Of a stretch of 64,000 nucleotides of DNA, positions 1 through 11,500 are shown in pieces. Position 1 is the stretch's first letter. Every line of letters starts with the position of its first letter. The DNA comes from Paraphysoderma sedebokerense (taxonomy: Eukaryota; Blastocladiomycota; Physodermatomycetes; Physodermatales; Physodermataceae), in the NCBI GenBank assembly GCA_025602915.1, contig JAHLJZ010000106.1, forward strand, positions 1 through 64,000. Reading direction: 5' to 3'. The position numbers and the translations under genes were made by a program. A model generated the notes under the pieces. That model made no database searches. It was not told where the DNA came from and saw only the letters and a list, made by a program, of their open reading frames with translations.

Positions 1-288
1 CGCTGCGTATCTAAATTCATGTGGTACGATCAAGGTAACAAGAACGACAAAAGCAGTTGTATTTCACCAGAGAAGAGCGTTGTCGTACAAGTCGCCGATG
101 CTTGTCCCAGCATTCACAAGATAAACCGAAATAAAGGTAATCAGAACCCCTGTGGAGAAACCAGTAGAAGTTTGAACCACTTTGATCTCAACCGTGATGC
201 ATTCCAGGAGATTGCAAAGACCGGAGATGGAATCGTCCATATGGAGTTCAAAAGGGTCGACTGCTCTGTTGGGCTTGGAGTTAAATAA
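1..288 (+). CDS. Expansin-like DPBB protein, 3' part (cut by window edge)
   Basis: This is the C-terminal exon of a single-domain expansin-like (double-psi beta-barrel, loosenin/barwin-type) secreted protein; the rest lies left of the window. Reading frame 1 opens with RCVSKFMW, contains VVVQVADACPS and the family signature HFDLNRDAF, and ends LGVK-stop. HFD is the conserved expansin domain 1 motif. The segment is almost the same, base for base, as 3088-3374 in the next gene, so the two are head-to-tail tandem copies. Similarity fades right after the stop codons. Family members bind or loosen wall polysaccharides without hydrolysis; that role is inferred from the family. Confidence 0.8.
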   Translation, partial: RCVSKFMWYDQGNKNDKSSCISPEKSVVVQVADACPSIHKINRNKGNQNPCGETSRSLNHFDLNRDAFQEIAKTGDGIVHMEFKRVDCSVGLGVK

Positions 289-1423
289 ATTAATGCCGAA
301 GACAACAGTTATATAATCCATATAGTCACATGTAAATAATCATATCTAATTATTATTGTACAATATTTGTAAATATCTATAAATATACTGATTCAATATT
401 TTTATGTGATTTTAACGATCGCTTCTGAAATTCCGACTGTACTTATTATTAATGTGTACTCATTTCGTTAGGATTTTCGTGGAAAATCTACGCACCCACC
501 AAGGTTCAAAATAGCCACCTTACATCGTTGGCAACTGTGATCCTCGGCAGTACGTGGGCAAAGGAGTCCTTGGTGTAATAACCTACATGAATTGCCCTAG
601 TCTTGGTCTAGAAATCGTTCTGAGCGACGATTGATTCTGGTAATCCTTCATTTTCTGATTTTAGTCATCTATTTGCTTTGGGCATACATATTCCACGACC
701 ATGCAGATAATACTTGCACAGACACAATAGGAGATAATACAACCACCAGGGACGCTGTCCATATGAAGAAACCCTTTTGGTATTCCATAGTACTCATTCC
801 TAAAAGTGGATTCAATGGTTGCATTTAAAACCTAGTTTTCTTCAAATAAGTAAAACAGTGTAATATATCAATGAATATCCAAAATTTACCATAAAATGAA
901 CTTTTCTTTCAATTTACACGTTTTCGGACATCCGGTATGGCATACGGCACTGTCATGGCTTGCCATTGAGATTAATAAGCTTTTATAATTGCTTCGAATT
1001 TGTTATTTCCTGGTGAACATCTACAAGTGGAGAAAATAATTTATACAAGCAGTATTTTAACTGTGGATAGGCCTTCAATAAAAGCATAAATTGCTAGCCA
1101 AACGCCTCCGACTTGTGGCTCGTCGCACTGGCAAACATGATACAATTATTACAATCCGGCAAAAGGACTATGAGTAAAGTACAAGACTCCGCCCCAGGGG
1201 CATTTAGTTTGGAGTAAGTAATATTATTAATTTTCTCCGTTATACTAGCTTCTTGATAGTATATACATGCAGCGGTGATTCTTTTCTGTCGATAGAACGT
1301 CTTTCTGTTGATATTGGCGAACGAAGCTCATCCATCAGCCGAAAGCGAAAGATACCATATTTGCCAATCAACTTTCATAAATATCGAATATCCTCCTCTA
1401 AAAGATATGATTTGGATTCCAAG
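289..1423. other. Intergenic spacer between tandem DPBB genes
   Basis: AT-rich spacer holding the 3' end of the first DPBB copy and the promoter of the second. No TATA box stands out. A possible upstream coding exon starts at ATG 1138 and could splice at about 1214 (GTAAGTAAT) to about 1249, joining the open frame that runs through 1253-1615. That longer start for the next gene is possible but has no recognisable similarity. Confidence 0.4.
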
Positions 1424-3374
1424 ATGTTCAACAATTTATTATTGTCGCTGTTGATATTCTGGCTATCTTACCAGCACACCAGCGAACAAATTCTGGTCCG
1501 GGCTCGAGAAAGCAGTCTCGGACATCTCGCCCCAGTCCAACGACACTGCCTTCGCTTCAAATACGAGAAAAATATATATCCGTCGGCATATTGGCCCAAT
1601 CTACAGCCTCAAAGGGTAAGCGTCAATAGTTACTCAAAAGTTACTTCTCCCTGCTGATCGATTGTACATATATAACTTGTGATAGCTCAACCGAAACGAC
1701 CCCAATCTCCACCGAAACCTGCCACGAAACCACAACCAAAACCGCAACCAAAACCTCAACAAAAACCTCAACCGAGACCCCAACCTAAATCTATATCTCC
1801 AAGCGCTCCACCGAAGTCTCAACCAAAACCGCAACCGAAAACTACACCTCCAACTCAAAGAGTTCAACCTAGACCCCCGCAACCGCCACCTCAGCGCAAC
1901 CAACCGAATCCGCAACCAAGACTGGGTGGTATACCTCAAACTCGAAACCCCAATCCTGGTAGCTCAGGACCGAACCCCAATCCCGCTCCGAATGAAAGCA
2001 ATACTGGACAAAGGCGTGATCCACCCAGAGTTGATAACCCTCCACGAAGTGGTTCAAGCAATGATCCACCTCGATCCGTTTCACCTAATGCAGGTGGTAA
2101 TCCATCCCGAAACGGTCCTCCTCAATCAGGGAATACCCCTAAACAAGGCAGCCCGAAAAATACGCCACTGAGAAAATCTCCAAACGGAGGCTATAGTCCT
2201 TCCAGAAACGGCTCACTAAAAACAGGCGATAATCAGAGACAAGGTGACTCTGGGACCAATCCACCGAAATCCGGATTTTCCAATGACGGCAATGCTAAAG
2301 ACTCCAAATCACCACAGTCTGGCTCCCCTAGCACCGGTAACAATCAAACGCGCACTCCGCGCAATGGTTCTCCAAACGATGGCAACAGTAAGAATCCAAC
2401 TCCTCCTCGGCCCGGCCCTCCAAACATTGGTAACAATCAAACTCGTACGTCTCCGCAAACTGGGCCTCCAAATAACCGGACTCTTGCTCCTCCTCAATCT
2501 ACCTCTCCCGACCCAAGAAATAATCAGACCCGTTCTCCTCCACGAACTGGGTTACCTAAAACAGGCAATAACCAAACTCAACCTCCAGAAAATCCTCCTG
2601 GTCAGACGAATGGTGATCCAAATGGTCATCAGGGTGGTGGACAGATTGGAGAGCCGAATGGTGGACAGGGTGGAGACCCCAGCGGGGGCAGTAAGTGGGA
2701 CCAGGACCCCCGGCAGAATCGGACTACATCGGTTGGATTTATTTTTGGCAGAGGTATGGTACATTTTGTCGGAAACATTTCTAAGTTTCTTTTTTTTTAA
2801 TTTTATTTGCATATAGCGTCCTTCTATCCTGGGCCCGGTGAGCCCGCGACAGATATGAGTAACCTTGCATGCCGGCAAAAAGTGAGTACGAAATACTTTG
2901 CCGCCATCTCTGATTTATCTCCTGGTATGTCCATTGTGATAATGCTCGCATTCATATTATCCACACCAATGGAGACACACCTAACATTGGCTCACAGTTT
3001 TCAATGGACCACCATGTCGCGAAAATCAATACGGTGGAACCCCTGATTGTCCGAATCAGGCATCCTGTAGACAATGCTTTCAAATTCGCTGCGTATCTAA
3101 ATTCATGTGGTACGATCAAGGTAACAAGAACGACAAAAGCAGTTGTATTTCACCAGAGAAGAGCGTTGTCGTACAAGTCGCCGATGCTTGTCCTAGCATG
3201 CACAAAATAAACCGAGGTAAAGGTAATCAGAACCCTTGTGGAGAAACCAGTAGAAGTTTGAACCACTTTGATCTCAACCTTGATGCATTCCAAGAGATTG
3301 CGACGACCGGAGACGGTATTATCCACATGGAATTTAAGCAAGTTGATTGCGCTGTTGGCCTTGGAGTAAATTAA
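1424..3374 (+). CDS. Secreted DPBB (expansin-like) protein with long proline-rich, NQT-repeat region
   Basis: Likely secreted wall-acting protein. A hydrophobic leader (MFNNLLLSLLIFWLSY) starts at 1424. From about 1685 comes a region of some 350 residues made of KPQPKPQ runs and imperfect PPRxGxPNxGNNQTR repeats; NQT is an N-glycosylation sequon seen four times. Introns at about 2754-2816 and 2926-2999 then lead into the DPBB domain: ASFYPGPGEPATDMSNLAC, YFAAISDLSP, CPNQASCRQCFQIRC and HFDLNLDAF, stop at 3374. The leader's frame does not join the proline-rich frame by the obvious GTAAGC donor at 1616 (needs phase 1, gives phase 0), so exon 1 or a splice site is uncertain. The last exon duplicates bases 1-288. 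The proline-rich part may be a glycosylated wall spacer (inference). Confidence 0.72.
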
Positions 3375-3892
3375 GTTGGTTATGAACTGATCGATACTAG
3401 TTTATTTGACTTTGCCCTTATGAGTGAATAATACTTAATTAAGACTTGTAAAAATTCTGTACAATATCTGTAAATTTCGGCCTTTTCGTTTCACCTGCTT
3501 GAATAATGTATTTCGGTGTCATCAACTAACATCTCATTGCCGTTTTTGACTCATCAATAAATATGCTAAGTAATTTTTAAATTCTTTTGCTGCGGTTCCA
3601 GAGCTGGTTCGCTAATTCGTCAAGTATTAATCAAATTCTGAGTAAATTCAACTCTGTACTGATCCTGTTATTATTTTTAGCTTTTTGTCGTCGATAGTCA
3701 ACGTAGAATCATATTTAGATTGATACAGAATGTTTGAGGCATGGAGAACAAAAAAGAGGAAGTCGCTTCCTTTGTGTCTGAAGTATATGCAACTAAATAA
3801 ATTTGAAGAGTGAAACAACGAAATTTATCTAGAACAGATGCAAAACTTTACATATGAGTTATATTTTATTCATAATAGTGTCTGGCCCGCAT
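3375..3892. other. Convergent intergenic spacer
   Basis: Non-coding space between the DPBB gene (+) and the seven-helix gene (-), which converge. AT-rich with several AATAAA-like hexamers (for example around 3497 and 3556) that could serve 3' end formation. I see no gene or repeat. Confidence 0.4.
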
Positions 3893-5015
3893 TTATAGAG
3901 CAGCAGTAGAACGGGCCGGCTGTCTGGCACCCCCTGACGATTCCATGCTCTTGACTTGAGTTGTTGTAACTTTGAAATTGACGCTGCCGGCTTGGTTATT
4001 ACTCACAACACTATTGCCTGAATTGCCTTCAGTGTCAAATCTGGCGGATCTTGCAAAATTCGTCATCAACCCTAAATTTTAGAATATCAAAAATTGACGT
4101 AAATGAGTTCGAATATTGTTTCAGGCAGCACGAAATGTCGTGTACAAATTACTTACATAGAGTTAAAATTGTTGGGTCCACGCATAAATAAAAAGCGTTT
4201 AGTAATGACAAGTCAACCGTGCCAGCCAATGTGAAAAGAATAACGATGTAAATGGTATCCGCGACCATACTCAACATGAGGACAAATGATTCGTTCTTGA
4301 CGATAGCCATATATTTTTCAAAAATATTACTTTGAACCCCGGACTTTGTATTCGTAACTGTTTGTGAAAGTATACGGTAAATGAATGCTCCTGTGACTAA
4401 GAAGTTGAATACAAGTTGAAGACTCCTGTCGAATGTGTTGATTGCTACAGGAAGCACCGTAAGACAACGGTTCTTCTTGTACCCGAAAGTATAATGGGCG
4501 AGATTGACAAGGTATGGGATTAATCTGAGTAGGAAAAGGCCTGCACAGATTTGACGAATGAACCTGTGGGATCGGTACATGATGTAGCATTTTCGAACCT
4601 AAAAGTTCAATTCATTAGGATATATCTGTGATGAAATTCAACGATATCGACATTACCTGAACGAATACGCAGCATAGAAATCCTATAGTTATGATGCTAT
4701 AAATTAACTTGACTCGGAACAGGCAGTCAGGTAACAACTGCATTTTTTTTGGTACTTAATTATCAATAGGACCGGCGGCAGTTTAATTTAACAAAATACG
4801 GTTCATACCTCCGAGTCCCAGACGACAAACAGAACCATCGCAATGCAGACTAAAAAGTTGCATATGACAGTTGCCAATGCATTGACATCTCGTTTCTTCA
4901 AATAAATTATTAGGACGACGATGAAGTTCATCGCGAGTGCACCCAAACTAACTACATGGCGATAAATATAGGTGAGATAAAGGGAAGGCAAGGGTTCTAC
5001 AATAATGCCAGGCAT
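3893..5015 (-). CDS. Seven-transmembrane protein, GPCR-like, unknown ligand
   Basis: Four exons on the minus strand: 5015-4811 (MPGIIVEPLPSLYLTYIYRH...), about 4747-4656 (LLPDCLFRVKLIYSIIT...), about 4599-4155 (VRKCYIMYRSHRFIRQ...) and about 4070-3893. The 5030 reading starts with TTG; the first ATG in frame is at 5015. Translation shows seven hydrophobic stretches: SLGALAMNFIVVLIIYL, ATVICNFLVCIAMVLFVVW, YSIITIGFLCCVFV, CAGLFLLRLIPYLVNLAHY, a segment around LVFNFLVTGAFIYRIL, FVLMLSMVADTIYIVILF and FYLCVDPTILTL. A hydrophilic Asn/Ser/Gln-rich tail of about 55 residues ends GGARQPARSTAAL. The layout fits a G-protein-coupled-receptor-like fold, but I do not recognise a DRY or NPxxY motif or a named family. 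It could equally be a seven-helix transporter or a lineage-specific membrane protein. Confidence 0.6.
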
Positions 5016-6864
5016 CTTCAAAATTGACAATGATGGAAAAGGTTTTCACACTCACCAGAACGGAGAACATTTGTTAGAAGATTATTCTTGTCGGCTAAGT
5101 AACAAAATAGTAGAGATTTGAGGTTAGGGAAAATCGCACTACAATGTATGCAGTATTATGACAGTTACATTCAGGATACACGCTGGGAGGATAAATAGGG
5201 GTTATGGTTGTCATTTTCCAGTGGGTTCACAGTTATGCGATATTGAAAGAATACACTGAATGAAGTATGTACTGTGCAATAAGGATAAGTTGGACTAGTC
5301 TTGGAGGGATAAGAGTTTTAAGCAGAGAGACTTGACTGGAAACGGGGAAACAACATCGGCGTATATCTCTTTATATAGGCAGTATATGTCCGCTGATTCT
5401 GCTCATCTCCGCTCCTAGTCCTGATTCATTCAATCACCAGCGATGGGCCGATGCAGAGATATGGATCGCGGAATTGTGTCAAGCGAGATGACCCAATTGT
5501 CCTTGCGCAAGACGACGCGTGAGGAACAGCATACACGGCCGGGCCGGTCTTTCCAAACTGCCAATCCCAATGTCGTGACTCAACACCCATCAAACAGTGA
5601 CATTGATGCTTTGCTAAATTTCTAGGTTTATGAACACTCTTTGACGCTATCTTGATGTCACATAGTTCGATCATAAGCAATCCCAAACCATCACATTCAA
5701 TTCTTCAGAGTTCAGTCAGTAAAACAGAAGAATGTCGGGTCATTCCACACGATACGGAATCCTAATTTTCCAATCTAGACTTATAGCACAGCGTATGTAC
5801 CGAATCTTGACGTATCCAAGAAGGAACCGTGACAAAAGTATGCATACCCCAGACCCCTCAGATCAGTATAATGTCATTCACCAAACAATAGACTGATTGT
5901 ATCTCAAGTGACATCATGCGATCATGCGAACGACAGAGTTTCCCTCCAGAGGCATGGTCATGATCATTTTGAACTCGGTTAGGTTGGAATGACGTCAAAG
6001 GATTGAATACAACACGGAGTGTATTATAGATTCGAAGGCAGTTTTGATTGGTCATAAGACTGCTATAAGTGTTTTGGAAACGAAAGAAGTCAAAGTTCTT
6101 AGGTTGTCAAATCCTGTAATTTTGAGTGGCGGCACATTTGCTGTTCGCGATAGCAGAGAAGTGTGAGATAGAGAGTAGGAAGCTCGTTGGTGACATGGAA
6201 TAAGCGTATGAGCCCCAGTATTATTATCAATTATGGTATAAACATTGTAATAAATAAATAACTATCCTATGAATGAATTAATTTGCTATGGCCAGAAGGC
6301 TTTCAATTTTAATTCCTCCCGCAGCAAATACAGGACTCGCTTACTATTACAAACTCTCCGCTTCTAAAACATTTCTTTGTTTTCCTTCCAGATTGTGTAG
6401 TCAAATTGAACATAAATTACAGTGTTAATCATCTGCGAGGCCGGATAATAAATCAACATTACTTCAATAATTACGGGCAACAGCATTTTCGCAGATTTCA
6501 TGGTTATATCTTGTGTTATAGGACGATTCCAGCAGAGTTATGATGCCACCACAGCAATATCCACATTGGTAGACAAAGGGCAATTTCATTCCCCTGTTAC
6601 TTCGCATCGCGCGTTTGCACTCTGCAACGACAAATTTTGTCTATTCTACCTATTCTCCTATTCTCCTGTTGTCCTTTGTCACAAACCCCTTTTTTATCCC
6701 TGATTTAATACATTATCATTGACAGCTGATCTGATTTGATGTCCTGTTTCTGAAAATATATAAAAAGCACATCAAGGGACGTTCCTTCTCACGAAAACAA
6801 AATATTAATCATCAATAGTACTAAATCGACAGAAATTACACAAGTATTCTTTCGCACTACATTG
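5016..6864. other. Intergenic region with one possible tiny gene and promoter of the secreted orphan
   Basis: Largely non-coding. A TATATA box at about 5372 is followed 71 bp on by ATG 5443 opening a 60-codon frame (MGRCRDMDRGIVSSEMTQLS... ends DIDALLNF) with no family resemblance; it might be a real short gene or chance. A strong TATATAAAAA box at 6757-6766 precedes the secreted orphan gene at 6865. I see nothing else. Confidence 0.35.
6757..6766 (+). promoter_or_regulatory. TATA box of the secreted orphan gene
   Basis: TATATAAAAA lies 99 bp before the end of the 5' leader at ATG 6865. The same arrangement (TATA box about 90-100 bp before an ATG that opens a signal peptide) is seen before 12582 and 38938. 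Confidence 0.5.
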
Positions 6865-8047
6865 ATGATTTTGAACCTTCACGCCTACCTTTGCTTGGCA
6901 TTGATCTATTTTGTCAACTCTACCCCTGTGAGTCTTGGGAACCTCCTGCCATTGTGTGGTTCCCAAGGTGTCCATTATGTTCAGCCTTCGGCTTCAGTTT
7001 GGTTCAAAATTGACCATTCTTGCGTGTAGATATAGACAATTCCGAGCTTTGTCAAATTCCACCTTCATTAACGAAAACAATAGACAGAAAGTTAACATTT
7101 CTCGGCTGGTTTGTTTTAAATCATTATTTTCCTTGTTGGCATCTGACTTCCAGTTGTTGACGTTCGGCTGGAATTGTAGGAGTGGGTACAGCGATGAAAT
7201 TCGATTTTCAACAAAGATGTTCGGGGACAAAAAGTTTTCATCAGGCCCCGTAGGAAAATCAATTTATGTGTATGTAGTTTTTACTTCCTATCCACTATAT
7301 GTATCCATACGAAAGTATTTTCTAACGGTAAATATCGTTAGTCATGAATCATTGAATGCGGCGAGAGATTTGATAACTAAGAAATATATGAAATATAGGG
7401 ATTATTTTAAAATTCAAGTGCACTTATGGCACTTAATTAATCATTCTGCCAAAATCGATAACTCCCCCGTCATATGTGATACATATATGCTCTCGTCAGC
7501 TTTCAGGAAATTTCATAAAGTCGTCTTTCCTCGAATATTCATAGTTCGGGAAGAGGATAATGTTCTCTTAGGTGACGGAATTATTTGGTATAAATTAAAG
7601 AACCATTGGGTATTGTATCTCGAATATGCTATATAAGACAGCGGGAGTACTTCCGAAAGCCGTCAGATTTGGACACATTTTACCAGTTACCTCATCAATG
7701 GAGGAAGTATTTAAAAAAGCTCCGACCAGTTGATATATATTCCTATCCTCAAAACCTATGCTCACGTCTTGACAAACACATCTATATTACATGTAGGCTC
7801 CAAATGGCTATCTGGCCGCAATATACCGATTTGCTTCAATCCCAATGCACAAGCCTACAAAATAGTGAGCAGTGGACCGAATTTCCGACATGGAAAGAAC
7901 GTGAACATTTGGGCTCTGGCGATAGAAAAGAGGTTTCTCCAAATGAGTGGATGGTGTATAACAGGGAACCAGTTTGGCACTTTTACGCCCCGACTATTGA
8001 AGGCGCCCTATGATTCCATCCGTCCCTTGACCTTTATGAGGAGCTAG
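6865..8047 (+). CDS. Small secreted protein of unknown function
   Basis: A consistent four-exon model gives 196 residues: 6865-7025, 7180-7267, 7638-7728 and 7797-8047, all with GT-AG borders and matching phases. The start MILNLHAYLCLALIYFVNS is a clear signal peptide. The mature part carries four spaced cysteines (PLCGSQG, DHSCVS, IPICFNP, SGWCITG) and ends YDSIRPLTFMRS-stop. I know no family with this pattern. The second intron, about 370 nt, is long for this window and contains open frames, so the middle exon assignment is the weak point. A secreted effector or wall-associated role would be a guess. Confidence 0.5.
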
Positions 8048-8594
8048 ATCTAGCCGAGTTTTTAAATATGATTAAGTGAATTTTTTTCATCAAATATTTG
8101 AATATGGGAGAATTTTTATTTTAGAATTGAATACAAATCGAAATATAATTTATTCTTTAGTCAATATAATGAGTTCTGTTATTCAAAAGTTGGTTTGCCT
8201 TTGCACTCAGACACGCATTGTCCTGTATTAAATAGCCATTGGCTTTTGTTTTGTTTTATTTTATTATTATTGGACATGTATATTCCGTCTAGCTCCAAAT
8301 CGCAGCATGTTGGTCCGGGCACAGCAGTGTACCGTGGCAATGCCACCCATAGAGTAAAGGGCACCTACCATCAACCATTGTACGATTTAAAACCAACATT
8401 TAGACAACCGTTAAAGTTCTGAGTAGATCACGTTTTGCAGTTGGAATTATAGAATCCCCTGCAACCATTGTTATCTATAATTAGTATTTCTGAGTCTGAC
8501 TCACTGGCGACGACTTTCCACATCTGTAATATTTTGGTTCAAGTGGTAAGTTGATGTAATTTCTTCATTTCTCTTAAGAATTAAAGGTTACCTA
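8048..8594. other. Intergenic spacer
   Basis: AT-rich 3' flank of the secreted orphan and short 5' flank of the RNA-repair gene. Reading frames here are short, begin with weak starts and show no familiar motif. No promoter element is convincing. Confidence 0.35.
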
Positions 8595-11500
8595 ATGTCG
8601 GTATTAGAATCGTGTATTGCTACAAAGCGAGGTTTTCTCGCCGTAGAATACGAAGACACACTTCAACTTCTACGCCGAACGACTCCGTCATTGAAAGCTT
8701 TGTGCCAGCTGAGGCAATTCGGAATAGAATCAAACGAGACGGCTCCGAGAAATTTCACCTCACAATACTAACATCGCACGAATTCAAACGGCTAAAGTCA
8801 AACCAACGATTGTCGATTGATGCTATTATTTCCAGATTCGAAGCCGTCCAACATAGTTTATCAATTGTCGGCCTTGGAACAAATCGCTCGGGCACTAAAT
8901 ATGGGCAATCGTGGTATTTGATTTGTTATTGGCCCGATGGAAACATTGTTCGTAGAAATTTGGGTCTATCTAAGAAAGATTTCACATTACTATTGGTTCA
9001 GCGACGAGGATATCCGTGATGCTGATAAAGGAATTGAAACGTTTGTTTACCTGAAGTACATACATGTGTCGACTCATATTTGGACTCTCTGGGTGCATAT
9101 TGCATACGAAATGGCCAAAGAGAGAGCAAACAAGCTGGAGAAAGCTGGCCTATTGAAATTTATGCAGGTGGTCATGGAGTCCAGGGATGATTTAGAGAAA
9201 CATGTCGAAGAAGCTACATTCAAGGCAGCAAACTGACACCAAAAAATTACTTGTCAAATTACTCTCGGCAAGGTCGCATTTGCTATTCTCAATGAAAAGG
9301 TATAGCGAAGCAATAGAGGATTCAATACAAATGCTCCAAATTCAACCGGAATCTCAAGTCGCACTTCTCCGTTACGCTGATTCAAATGCAAAACTGGGCA
9401 ACTGGAGAATGGCTCTCCGAACCTGTTACAGGGCACTAATACATACCATTCAGGACAACGTAACTGACCAACAAAGAAATGAAGTTCAGTCATATATTTT
9501 CGGAGTGCTGACAAAGGCGGTTGAAGACTATGGTGAACTTATTGGTTGCCGAATAGACGTCCTCACAAATGACGAGGATGATTTGAATGTGGATTACAGA
9601 ATCGATTTTTCTCAACTCAGCAGCAAATCTCGACAGTTGTATTTTTCCATCCTTCGACAAATTAGACAGAAAGTCCAGTATTCTCGTTACAGTCCGCCTC
9701 TGAATGACAACATCTATCGTTACAGTGTAGTCACCAATTTACTTCCATTTGGTACCGATAAGCTATTTCGTTTACCTCGCAATTTCAGCTCCATCATTCC
9801 ATTTTTTCTTTACGGTGCCTCGACTCCTCGAAATTCAGCCGATATAATTGCGTTCTCAGAACTTAAAATTGGACTCCTTTCACACAAGAAGAACCGCTTC
9901 AACCAACATGGTTCACCACTGATTTTGGCACTCGAAATGTGTTTTTGCCAATTCAAAATTACGAGCCTCCTATTATCGATCAAGTTGATATTTTTCTGTG
10001 GGAGCTCTACAAGATATGGTGTTCGAGCACCGACGACAACGAGAATAGAGTGGGCACATTGGTTCATTGCGGAGGAGGCAAAGGTAGAGCAGGGACAATA
10101 ATTGCATGTTACCTCGTTCGATTCGGATTTCAACCGTTTCCGGGGCAGTCTTTGCACATCTTGTCTGAAAGCATCGGATGAGATGGGAAGAATGAAATTC
10201 AATTCTAGTTGTGACAACCACGATGGGTGTTTGAATTGGGTCATGCCGGTTATGACGGGACAGGAAGCAGTTGAGAGGCTTAGGGAGGTGAGACCCGGAA
10301 GTATTGAAACCGATCAACAAGAACAGTTTGTAAGCACATGCGTCGATTACGCTTGGGCTCGTTTACATAAATGCAATCAATCCGGACCCGTAAGGGAAGT
10401 TTCGACTGACAGTCCTGCTGAGGATGGTCTATTGTGTTTTGGAAAACCGGATTCAGTACCATCATTTTTGATTCTAATGGGTCTTCCCGGCAGTGGTAAG
10501 GTTTATTTCATCTGTTTGTTTCCGTGAATTGGTGTTAAAAACATGCTCCATTCTCGTTTTTCTAGCGATAGGCAAGAGCTGGTTTGCGAACTCGCTAGTT
10601 CAGCTTTCGTCAACCATGAGCAGTACGCACAAATTTGTCTCCATAAATCAAGACGTCCTTGGTAGTCGTTCCTCGGTAGAGGATGCTCTGTATTCAGAAT
10701 CTCGTTATCTCTCTCCAGATCGAACCGTTGTTCTCGATCGGTGTAATCCAACTCGTGAAGATCGCAAGTATTTCATAGAATTAATGTTTAATCCAAAATC
10801 CTGCGGATGTGTATATTTCACGCCAAGCGAAGCCACTTGCAAGCATCGTGTGAAGAATCGCCGAGGCCATCCGACTATCCAAGAGAATTCCAAGCGGGGC
10901 GAATCGACAGTTAAGCATTTCGCCAAAGCTATTGAGGAACCGCATTTGAACGAAGGTTTTCAATCAATGTGGTTTGTAAAGAGTTTTAATGACGCAACAG
11001 AGCTGATTAGCCGTTGGACCGGGGTGGATGCAGGAAACGTAGAAACTGGAGATATATCAAGGGACAACGAAATAGAAACTCTGGACCGTACCATTTTGTA
11101 CAAGTTTCCTAGGACCCGACATTTATTCGACGCGGGCGGTAGTGGAGTCTCTCGAGACGATTTAGTTATTGCAGATGACGATTTTGTCCATGCAATCGTC
11201 AAACCTCTTTGCGAAACCTCAAAAACGTCAGTTCAATTAGTTCTTGAGGAAAAAATTGACGGTGCAAATCTCGGTATTTCGATTGATCCCCAGACAAAAG
11301 AATTCCGAGTCCAAAATCGGTCTCACTTTGTATTCTCTAATACCCACGTTCAGTTCTCACAACTCAATTCTTGGCTTAGTCAGAACTGTTCTGATCTGTT
11401 TTACATTCTCACTGGTACCTATTCTCCAACTTCGCAATGTTCAACCAATCGGATTCTATTTGGTGAATGGTGCTTTGCGAAGCATAGCATCAAATATACC

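Noticed and set aside
631-828. Open frame of 65 codons starting with hydrophobic residues
   Set aside because: Starts with a non-ATG codon, no splice context or motif, in AT-rich spacer.
5426-5686. Minus-strand frame of 86 codons opposite the small plus-strand frame
   Set aside because: No motif, no promoter on that side, and it overlaps a better placed plus-strand frame.
8179-8422. Overlapping plus and minus frames
   Set aside because: Both lie in 3' flank sequence, have no family features and overlap each other.
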